Below, piece after piece: positions 57,811-64,000 of a stretch of DNA of 64,000 nt; the first letter of the stretch is position 1, and every line of letters begins with the position of its first letter. Source of the stretch: an uncultured Paracoccaceae bacterium. GTDB lineage: Bacteria > Pseudomonadota > Alphaproteobacteria > Rhodobacterales > Rhodobacteraceae. The notes under the pieces were generated by a model that ran no database searches, was not told where the DNA came from, and worked only from the letters and a program-made list of their open reading frames with translations. The stretch covers positions 1 through 64,000 of the forward strand of contig CANMTR010000011.1 of NCBI GenBank assembly GCA_947500825.1. Direction: 5' to 3'. A program made the translations under genes and the position numbers.

Positions 57811-59297
57811 TCCGCCGCCTCCTTGAGGCGGAAGCCCTTCTCCATCCGGTCGGTCGGGGCGATGGGGTAGTCGCCCGAGAAGCAGGCGTCGCAATACTGA
57901 GGATGCGTCGGGTTGCGGCCCTCGGCCTCGCCCACCGCGCGGTAGAGACCGTCGAGGGAGATGAAGCGCAACGAGTCCACGCCCAAGTGGGCGCACATCT
58001 GGTCCTCGGTCATCGACGCGGCGAGGAGCTTCTCGCGCTCGGGCGTGTCGACGCCGTAGAAGCACGGCCAGGAGGTGGGGGGAGAGGCGATGCGGAAATG
58101 GACCTCGGCCGCCCCGGCGTCGAGCATCATCTCGCGGATCTTGACCGAGGTGGTGCCGCGCACCACCGAATCGTCCACCAGCACGATCCGCTTGCCTCGG
58201 ATCAGCGCGCGGTTGACGTTGAGCTTGAGGCGCACGCCCATGTTGCGGATCTGCTCGGTGGGCTCGATGAAGGTGCGGCCCATGTACTGGTTGCGGATGA
58301 TCCCCATGGCGTAGGGGATGCCCGATTCCTGGGAATAGCCGATGGCCGCGGGGGTGCCCGAATCGGGGACCGGGCACACGAGGTCGGCCTCCACCGGGGC
58401 CTCGCGGGCAAGCTCCACCCCGATCTGGCGCCGCGTCTCGTAGACGGACCGGCCGCCGATGATCGAATCGGGACGCGAGAAATAGACGTGCTCGAACACG
58501 CAAAAGCGCGGACGGGCGGGGGCGAAGGGGCGGTGCGAGGTAAGCTCGCCGTTCTCGATTACCACCATCTCGCCCGGCTCGACCTCGCGCAGGAACTCGG
58601 CGCCGATGATGTCGAGCCCGCAGGTCTCGGACGACAGGACCCAGCCCTCGTCGCCCAAGCGGCCCAGGACGAGGGGGCGCACGCCGAGCGGATCGCGCAC
58701 GCCGATGAGCTTCGTGCGGGTCATGGCGACGATGGAGAAGGCACCCTCGACCCGGCGCAGGGCGTCCTGGATCCGGTCGGGGACCTTCTTTTGCAGGGAG
58801 CGGGCCATGAGGTGGATTATGCACTCGGTGTCCGACGAGGACTGGAAGATCGAGCCGCGGTCGATCAACTCGCGGCGCAGCTCGTCGGCGTTCACCAGGT
58901 TGCCGTTATGCGCGATCGCCGCGCCGCCCAGGGAGAACTCCCCGAAGAAGGGCTGCACGTCGCGGATCTGGGTCTGGCCCTTGGCGCCGGAGGTGGAGTA
59001 GCGCACGTGGCCGATGGCCAGCGGCCCGGGCAGCGTGTCCATCAGAGACTGCTTGGTGAAGCTGTCGCGCACGTAGCCGAAGCGGCGGGCCGAGTTGAAG
59101 CCCTGCGCGGGGTCGTGGCTGACGATGCCGCCCGCCTCCTGGCCCCGGTGCTGGAGCGCGTGGAGGCCCAGCGCCACGAAGTTGGCCGCGTCGGCGACGC
59201 CGGTGACGCCGAAGACGCCGCATTCCTCCCTGAGCTTGTCGTCGTCGGGACCGCCGTCGCGTCGGGCGGTGGCGTCGAACGGGTTGCATGGCAGCAT
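57807..59297 (-). CDS. purF: amidophosphoribosyltransferase
   Basis: First committed enzyme of purine synthesis: converts PRPP and glutamine to phosphoribosylamine. The 496-residue protein has a propeptide of about 25 residues, then the glutaminase nucleophile Cys26 in EECGVFGV, HNGNLVN, and the PRTase site IVLVDDSVVRGTTS. It is full length. The C-terminal 30 residues extend past SLDGLYRAVGE with cysteines in QYCDACFSGDYP, as usual for this enzyme. It is followed by a coupled DUF1284 gene. Confidence 0.98.
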   Translation of the reverse strand: MLPCNPFDATARRDGGPDDDKLREECGVFGVTGVADAANFVALGLHALQHRGQEAGGIVSHDPAQGFNSARRFGYVRDSFTKQSLMDTLPGPLAIGHVRYSTSGAKGQTQIRDVQPFFGEFSLGGAAIAHNGNLVNADELRRELIDRGSIFQSSSDTECIIHLMARSLQKKVPDRIQDALRRVEGAFSIVAMTRTKLIGVRDPLGVRPLVLGRLGDEGWVLSSETCGLDIIGAEFLREVEPGEMVVIENGELTSHRPFAPARPRFCVFEHVYFSRPDSIIGGRSVYETRRQIGVELAREAPVEADLVCPVPDSGTPAAIGYSQESGIPYAMGIIRNQYMGRTFIEPTEQIRNMGVRLKLNVNRALIRGKRIVLVDDSVVRGTTSVKIREMMLDAGAAEVHFRIASPPTSWPCFYGVDTPEREKLLAASMTEDQMCAHLGVDSLRFISLDGLYRAVGEAEGRNPTHPQYCDACFSGDYPIAPTDRMEKGFRLKEAAE

Positions 59298-59443
59298 GAT
59301 CAGACTCCGGGGGCGCGGGAACCGTGGCCCGTTTAGGACTCCGTCACCGCGATGTCACGCCCCGTCGGGGCATGGTGAAGTTCACGGCGAAGCTCGCGGC
59401 GGCGCGGGCCGGAACGGGACCGGCGACCCCGGCCCCCGCCGGA

Positions 59444-60019
59444 TCACATGAGCGCCGACCACACCCCCCAGAGGGCGGCGCCGCTGACGCCGAAGGCGAT
59501 GAGCATGAGGATGCCGTCGCGCAGCGTCAGCGCGAGCCCGAGGAGCGCGATGGCCGCGAAGGGCAGGAGGGCCGCGAAGGGCACGACCTCCAGCGGCGGC
59601 AGGAGGCAGGCGAAGACCACGCACAGGGCGGCGGCGGCGCGCTCGGCCACCGGGCCGGTGAGCGATTCGAGCCTGCGCCCGAAGTAGCGGTCGATCCAGC
59701 CGGCGGGACGCCGCAGGCGCGCGACCGCGCCCGACAGGCGGTCGTCGGCGACGCTGCGCTCGCCCAGGATGCCGGGAAGCCACAGATGCGCGCGCCCGAT
59801 GACCACCTGCACCGCCAGGAGCGCCACCAGCGCGCCGATGATCGTGGGCACGAAGGGCACTCCCCCGAGGGGCGTGACGCCCACGAGGCCGGGCACGAGG
59901 AGGGTGACGCCCTGCCCGCGACGGCCCACGTGCTCGATCACGTCGGACACGCTGACCCTGTCCTCGGCTTGGGCGAGGTCGTCGAGGTCGTCGAGGGTGT
60001 CGGAAAGATCGTGGGACAT
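59444..60019 (-). CDS. exopolysaccharide synthesis protein ExoD
   Basis: A 191-residue integral membrane protein of the ExoD family. The N-terminal half has VSVSDVIEHVGRRGQGVTLLVPGLVGVTPLGGVPFVPTIIGALV (quoted as HVGRRGQGVTLLVPGL and LGGVPFVPTIIGALV), followed by WLPGILGERSV and a hydrophobic C-terminal half with three helices. In Rhizobium exoD mutants are altered in exopolysaccharide and alkali tolerance. The biochemical role is unknown. It appears monocistronic. Confidence 0.9.
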   Translation of the reverse strand: MSHDLSDTLDDLDDLAQAEDRVSVSDVIEHVGRRGQGVTLLVPGLVGVTPLGGVPFVPTIIGALVALLAVQVVIGRAHLWLPGILGERSVADDRLSGAVARLRRPAGWIDRYFGRRLESLTGPVAERAAAALCVVFACLLPPLEVVPFAALLPFAAIALLGLALTLRDGILMLIAFGVSGAALWGVWSALM

Positions 60020-60148
60020 GCGGGTGGCGAACGTGGTCGGGGCCGGTCCGTTCCATGCCCCGGGCCTGGGCGGGGCGCCGCGCGGGAGGTGGGATTTTCC
60101 GACGCGAAGCCTATCTTGGGCGGCGACACACGGATCAGGGAACGAGAC

Positions 60149-60937
60149 ATGACCACCAGACGCAGCTTCCTCGCCACCGGCGTCGCGCTGGGCGCCACGA
60201 CGATCCTGCCCACGGGCCTTCTGGCGCAAGAGGGCGGGTCGAACACGTTCGAGACCGAGGAGGGGCCGATCACGGTCCATCCGATCCACCACGCGAGCTT
60301 CGTGCTGGAGACGCCCATGGCGGTGATCTACGTCGATCCGGTGGGCGACCCGGCGCAATACGAGGACATGCCCGCCCCCGACCTGATCCTGATCACCCAC
60401 GAGCACGGCGACCATTTCGAGCCCGAGACGCTCCAGGCGATCATGGCCGGCAAGACGCAGCTTCTGAGCAACCGGCCCGTCTACGACATGATGGCGCCCG
60501 AGATGCAGGCGATGACGCAGCAGGTGTCGAACGGCGAGACCACCGACCTCCTGGGCATCACCTTCGAGGCGGTGCCGGCCTACAACATCACCGAGGGGCG
60601 GCGCGACTATCACCCCCAGGGGCGCGACAACGGCTACATCTTTCCCATCGGGGGGCGCCGGATCTACGTGGCGGGCGATACCGAAGGGACGCCAGAGATG
60701 CGCGCGCTGGAGGAGATCCACCTCGCCTTCGTGCCCATGAACCTGCCCTTCACCATGGACGCCGAGCAGGCCGCCGACGCGGTGGCCGAGTTCGCGCCCG
60801 CCTATGTCTATCCCTACCACTACCGGGGCCAGGACGGGGGCACTCAGGACCCGCAGGCCTTCGCCGAGATGCTGGGGCAGACCGATGCCGAGACGGCCGT
60901 TCGCCAGGACGAGTGGTACGCGCCCGGCGAGCTCTGA
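60149..60937 (+). CDS. Tat-exported MBL-fold metallo-hydrolase
   Basis: A 262-residue metallo-beta-lactamase-fold protein with a twin-arginine signal (TTRRSFLATGVALGATTILP, cleavage near LLAQ). The metal motif is LITHEHGDHFEPE near residue 90, and YVAGDTEG gives a later aspartate ligand. Short insertions and the VYPYHYRGQD ending resemble the UlaG-like branch. Substrate unknown. It is predicted periplasmic. One base separates its stop from the next gene's GTG, so the two are co-expressed. Confidence 0.88.
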   Translation: MTTRRSFLATGVALGATTILPTGLLAQEGGSNTFETEEGPITVHPIHHASFVLETPMAVIYVDPVGDPAQYEDMPAPDLILITHEHGDHFEPETLQAIMAGKTQLLSNRPVYDMMAPEMQAMTQQVSNGETTDLLGITFEAVPAYNITEGRRDYHPQGRDNGYIFPIGGRRIYVAGDTEGTPEMRALEEIHLAFVPMNLPFTMDAEQAADAVAEFAPAYVYPYHYRGQDGGTQDPQAFAEMLGQTDAETAVRQDEWYAPGEL

Positions 60938-60938
60938 G

Positions 60939-61823
60939 GTGCTGGGCGGCTTCTCCGACGAGCGCGTGACGCTGCCCGGGGGCCTCGGCGTCCGGGTGCG
61001 CCAGGCGGGGGAGGGGCCGCCCGTGCTGCTGCTCCACGGCTATCCCCAGACCCATGCCTGCTGGCACGCGGTGGCGCCGCGGCTGGTGGAGGCGGGGTTT
61101 CGGGTGGTGGCGCCGGACCTGCGCGGCTACGGCGGGTCGGACCGGCCCGAGAGCGCCCCCGACCACGCCCCCTATTCGAAGCGCGCCATGGCGGCCGACC
61201 AGGTGGCGCTGATGGACGTGCTGGGCCACGACCGTTTCGCGGTGGCCGGCCACGACCGGGGCGGGCGCGTGGGGCACCGGCTGGCGCGCGACCATCCGGG
61301 CCGGGTGAGCGCGCTGTCGGTGCTCGATATCGCGCCGACCGAATACATGTACCGCACCGCCGGAGCGACCTTCGCCACCGGCTACTGGCACTGGTTCTTC
61401 CTGATCCAGCCGGCGCCGCTGCCCGAGCGGATGATCGGCGGCGACCCCGAAGGCTTCGTGCGGGGCCGCATCCGCGACTGGTCGCGGGGTTCGGCGGAGG
61501 CCTTCCAGGACGCGGCCATGGCGGAGTATGTCGCGGCCTTCGACGAGGGGGCCGTCCACGCCACCTGCGAGGATTACCGTGCCTCGGCGGGGATCGACCT
61601 CGACCACGACCGGGCCGACCTCGGCACCCGCTCGCAGGTGCCGCTGCAGGCGTTGTGGGGCACGGAGGGGCTGGTGGGCCGCCTCTACGACGTGATCGCC
61701 GTGTGGGAGGAGCACTTCACGCACGTGGAGGGCCATGGGCTGCCTTGCGGCCATTTCCTGCCCGAGGAGGCCGCGGACGGGACGGCGGCGGCGCTCGCCG
61801 GGTTCTTCGCCCGCCACGCCTGA
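60939..61823 (+). CDS. alpha/beta hydrolase, fluoroacetate/haloacetate dehalogenase type
   Basis: A 294-residue hydrolase closely resembling fluoroacetate dehalogenase of Rhodopseudomonas palustris. The nucleophile Asp106 and carboxylate-binding Arg107 and Arg110 lie in GHDRGGRVGHRLA. Asp130 is in SVLDIAPT. His151 and Trp152, the halide-binding pair, are in GYWHWFFLIQPAPLPE, followed by a tyrosine in CEDYRA and the catalytic His272 in LPCGHFLPEEA. All these correspond to known active-site residues. An epoxide hydrolase activity is the main alternative. The start is GTG, two bases from the preceding stop codon. Confidence 0.85.
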   Translation: MLGGFSDERVTLPGGLGVRVRQAGEGPPVLLLHGYPQTHACWHAVAPRLVEAGFRVVAPDLRGYGGSDRPESAPDHAPYSKRAMAADQVALMDVLGHDRFAVAGHDRGGRVGHRLARDHPGRVSALSVLDIAPTEYMYRTAGATFATGYWHWFFLIQPAPLPERMIGGDPEGFVRGRIRDWSRGSAEAFQDAAMAEYVAAFDEGAVHATCEDYRASAGIDLDHDRADLGTRSQVPLQALWGTEGLVGRLYDVIAVWEEHFTHVEGHGLPCGHFLPEEAADGTAAALAGFFARHA

Positions 61824-61906
61824 ACCGCCGACCCGCCCTTTTCCGGGCGGACCCGCACGAGGCCCCGCGGCCCCCGTGCGGGAACGGGCGCGGGGCCTCG
61901 GGGCGC

Positions 61907-62560
61907 CTAGCGCGTGCTCTCGGTCAGGCGCCGGCGGACATAGTCCTGGACCATGCCGATCATCGGCTCCATGTGCGGGTCCTCGAAGAAGTGGCCGGCA
62001 CCCTCGATCTGCTCGTGGCTGACGGTGATGCCCTTCTGCTCGTGGAGCTTGCCCACCAGGGTCTGGGTGTCCTTGGGCGGCGCCACCCGGTCGGCGGTGC
62101 CGTTCAGCACCAGGCCCGAGGAGGGGCAGGGCGCGAGGAACGAGAAGTCGTACATGTTGGCCGGCGGGCTGACGGAGACGAAGCCCGTGATCTCGGGCCG
62201 CCGCATCAGGAGCTGCATCCCGATCCAGGCCCCGAACGAGAAGCCCGCGACCCAGCAATGCTTGGCGTTGGCGTTCATCGACTGGAGATAGTCGAGCGCG
62301 GAGGCTGCGTCCGACAGCTCGCCCACGCCCTGGTCGTACTCTCCCTGGCTGCGGCCCACGCCGCGGAAGTTGAAGCGCAGGACCGTGAAGCCGAGCTCGT
62401 GGAAGGCGTAGTGCAGGTTGTAGACCACCCGGTTGTTCATCGTCCCGCCGAACTGCGGATGCGGATGCAGGATGATCGCGATGGGCGCATCCGGCTTGCG
62501 CTGCGGATGGTAGCGCCCCTCGAGCCGCCCTTCGGGACCGGGGAAAATCACCTCTGGCAT
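61907..62560 (-). CDS. alpha/beta hydrolase
   Basis: A 217-residue serine hydrolase. ILHPHPQFGGTMNNRVVY near residue 32, LRFNFRGVGRSQGEYD, the nucleophile elbow GFSFGAWIG and the catalytic histidine in EGAGHFFEDP are clear. Proteins of this type are commonly found divergent from iscR in Rhodobacterales, next to the Suf iron-sulfur cluster genes. The substrate is unknown. The intergenic palindrome at 62633-62645 may regulate both directions. Confidence 0.88.
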   Translation of the reverse strand: MPEVIFPGPEGRLEGRYHPQRKPDAPIAIILHPHPQFGGTMNNRVVYNLHYAFHELGFTVLRFNFRGVGRSQGEYDQGVGELSDAASALDYLQSMNANAKHCWVAGFSFGAWIGMQLLMRRPEITGFVSVSPPANMYDFSFLAPCPSSGLVLNGTADRVAPPKDTQTLVGKLHEQKGITVSHEQIEGAGHFFEDPHMEPMIGMVQDYVRRRLTESTR

Positions 62561-62632
62561 CGTGCGGGGCCTCGTCCTTTCGTCGGCGCGAGCGTGGGGA
62601 TCGTCGCTGTTGACGACGGGGCCCACACTCCC

Positions 62633-62645
62633 TAGAACCATTCTA
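62633..62645. promoter_or_regulatory. candidate IscR/iron-responsive operator
   Basis: TAGAA-CCA-TTCTA is a perfect 5-bp dyad with a 3-base centre, lying in the divergent region between the alpha/beta hydrolase and iscR, 96 bases upstream of the iscR start. Position and symmetry suggest a binding site for IscR or another iron regulator. The exact consensus could not be checked. Confidence 0.5.
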
Positions 62646-62740
62646 AACTCACGGCACGGGCCTCGTGGCCCGCGATCGACGTGTGGAGGTAGCCGCGCGG
62701 TGCGGCGCCGTCAACTCTTGGCCTGGAGGCGCTGCCCGGA

Positions 62741-63202
62741 ATGAAGCTCAGCACGAAGGGACGCTACGCGATGGTGGCGCTGACGGACCTGGCGCTGCAG
62801 GCGGAAGGGGAGCTGACATCGCTGTCGGAACTGTCGCGGCGCCAGAACGTGTCGCTGCCCTATCTCGAGCAGCTCTTCGTCAAGCTGAGGCGCGCCGAGC
62901 TGGTGGTGTCGGTACGGGGCCCCGGCGGCGGCTACCGCCTGGCGCGGCGGGCCTCCGAGATCCGGATATCGGACGTGCTGGCGGCGGTGGACGAGAGCGT
63001 CTCGGCGCTGGAGACCGGGGCGGGCGCCAAGGGCGGCCTGTCGGGCACCCGGGCGCAGTCGCTCAACAACCGCTTGTGGGAGGGGCTGTCGGCGCATGTC
63101 TACGTGTTCCTCCACCAGACACGGCTTTCGGACGTGGTGGGCAACGCCCTGGCGCCTTGCCCGGCGGTGCCGTCCCTGTTCGAAGTCGTGGACGAGACCT
63201 GA
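62741..63202 (+). CDS. iscR: Rrf2-family regulator IscR (single-cysteine type)
   Basis: A 153-residue winged-helix regulator of iron-sulfur cluster genes. MKLSTKGRYAMVALTDLAL, RQNVSLPYLEQLFVKLRRAELV and VRGPGGGYRLAR are canonical (second quoted as NVSLPYLEQLFVKLRRA). Classical IscR binds [2Fe-2S] through three cysteines in the middle of the protein. Here that stretch (ETGAGAKGGLSGT) has none, and the only cysteine is Cys140 (LAPCPAVP). A single-cysteine IscR that still binds a cluster has been described in Rhodobacter sphaeroides. It is followed by a cysteine desulfurase gene. Confidence 0.93.
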   Translation: MKLSTKGRYAMVALTDLALQAEGELTSLSELSRRQNVSLPYLEQLFVKLRRAELVVSVRGPGGGYRLARRASEIRISDVLAAVDESVSALETGAGAKGGLSGTRAQSLNNRLWEGLSAHVYVFLHQTRLSDVVGNALAPCPAVPSLFEVVDET

Positions 63203-63211
63203 TACCGGCGA

Positions 63212-63254
63212 CCGGGGGCGTCGCCCCCGGACCCCCGAGGGTATTTGGAAAAGG
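63212..63254 (+). repeat. hairpin element preceding the cysteine desulfurase start
   Basis: CCGGGGGC (63212-63219) pairs with GCCCCCGG (63223-63230), followed by ACCCCCGAGGGTATTTGG and an AAAAGG ribosome site just before the ATG pair. I recall this combination (GC-rich stem, CCCCCGAGG, TATTT) recurring before many Rhodobacterales genes. It could be an attenuator, mRNA stabiliser or dispersed repeat. Confidence 0.55.
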
Positions 63255-64000
63255 ATGATGCAGGCGCGCACATATCTCGACTGGAACGCCACCGCGCCCC
63301 TGCGGCCGGAGGCCCGCGCGGCCATGATCGCGGCGCTGGACCTGTCCGGCAACCCGTCCTCGATCCATGCCGAGGGGCGCGCCGCGCGCGCGGCCGTGGA
63401 GCGGGCGCGGGGCCAGATCGCGCGCGCCGCCGGGGCGGAGGCCGCGGACGTGGTGTTCGTGTCGGGCGCCACGGAGGCGGCGGCGCTGGCCTGCGCGGGG
63501 CGGGGCCTGTCCTGCGCGGGGCTCGAGCACGAGGCGGTGCTGGCCTGGTGCGACGCGGACCTGGCCGTCGACGCGGGCGGGCGGGTCGCGGTGGCCGAGC
63601 CCGCGCGCACGGCGCTGCAGGCGGCGAACCCGGAGACGGGGGTGGTGCAGGACCTTCCCGAGGGGCTCGCCGTGGTGGACGCGACGCAGGCCTTCGGCAA
63701 GGTGCCCTTCGCCTTCGACTGGTCGGGAGCGGAGGCGGCGTTCGTCTCGGCCCACAAGATCGGCGGACCCAAGGGGGTGGGCGCGCTGTTCCTGCGGCGG
63801 GGCACCGAGATCGCCGCGCGCTCGCGCGGGGGCGGCCAGGAGATGGGCCGGCGCGCGGGCACCGAGAACGTGGCGGCCATCGCCGGCTTCGGCGCGGCGG
63901 CCGAGGCGGCGGCGCGGGACCTGGCCGACGGGGCCTGGGACCGGGTGGCGCGGCGGCGCGACACGTTGGAAGACACGTTGATGCGGGAGGCCACGGGGCT
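63255..64000 (+). CDS. cysteine desulfurase (NifS/IscS family), partial
   Basis: PLP-dependent aminotransferase-V enzyme that removes sulfur from cysteine for iron-sulfur clusters. The first 248 residues are present and the gene runs past the right edge. TYLDWNATAPLRPEARAAM, SGNPSSIHAEGRAAR, FVSGATEAAALA and the PLP lysine in VSAHKIGGPKGVGALFL are clear, as is RAGTENVAAIAGFG. The catalytic cysteine loop lies beyond the window. The start is ATG at 63255, or the ATG directly after it at 63258. It is placed after iscR, as in Suf loci of this group. Confidence 0.92.
   Translation, partial: MMQARTYLDWNATAPLRPEARAAMIAALDLSGNPSSIHAEGRAARAAVERARGQIARAAGAEAADVVFVSGATEAAALACAGRGLSCAGLEHEAVLAWCDADLAVDAGGRVAVAEPARTALQAANPETGVVQDLPEGLAVVDATQAFGKVPFAFDWSGAEAAFVSAHKIGGPKGVGALFLRRGTEIAARSRGGGQEMGRRAGTENVAAIAGFGAAAEAAARDLADGAWDRVARRRDTLEDTLMREATG

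Overview
This window is a high-GC chromosomal stretch from an alphaproteobacterium, almost certainly a member of the Rhodobacterales. The evidence is an F1-only ATP synthase operon (atpHAGDC), a ribosomal run rpmE-rplS-trmD-rimM-rpsP-ffh, the alphaproteobacterial small families UPF0262, DUF2948 and DUF1328, a short RNase E/G coupled to yacG, and an IscR with a single cysteine. No species is assigned. Apart from a decayed insertion sequence at the left edge, no prophage, CRISPR array or intact mobile element was seen.

Layout. 1-567: remnant of an IS3-type transposase. 962-4226: clpA and gloB on the minus strand, then a divergent methyltransferase. 5215-10219: atpHAGDC with a strong terminator. 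10304-12082: SLC13-type permease. 12201-18037 (minus): translation and secretion block rpmE, rplS, trmD, a DUF1328 gene with a sigma-EcfG-like promoter, rimM, bluB, rpsP, chorismate mutase, GNAT, ffh. 18239-25113: accessory enzymes and regulators (DoxX, LysR plus dipeptidase, secreted-type nuclease, aldo/keto reductase-SGNH hydrolase-lipocalin operon, manganese catalase). 25403-29406: a sensory-rhodopsin-transducer (ASRT) homologue followed by an overlapping four-gene set encoding an acyl-CoA-dehydrogenase-like protein, a PIG-L deacetylase, a NodS-like methyltransferase and a GT2 glycosyltransferase. This is the best candidate in the window for an undescribed pathway.

29524-39025: HPP/CBS membrane protein, a cystine-type ABC importer, a GntP permease, a serine hydrolase, a periplasmic asparaginase and a C69 dipeptidase. 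This looks like a nutrient-scavenging region. 39404-42020: envelope glycosylation module (DPM1-like GT2, lipid A biosynthesis N-terminal-domain protein, ArnT-like transferase). 42384-48583: tRNA-Phe, yacG, RNase E/G, maf, infA, UPF0262, hisD, DUF2948, murA, a small basic protein and tRNA-Thr. 48823-53278: putA and a divergent aldo/keto reductase. 53325-59297: nlpD-pcm-surE, an SDR enzyme, bioY, DUF1284 and purF. 59444-64000: exoD, a Tat-exported metallo-hydrolase, a fluoroacetate-dehalogenase-like hydrolase, then the start of the iron-sulfur assembly locus (alpha/beta hydrolase, iscR, cysteine desulfurase cut by the window edge).

Many genes overlap by 1-8 bases (ATGA, GTGA or TGATG junctions), so translational coupling is common. 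All functional calls rest on motif recognition by eye. No database search was run.
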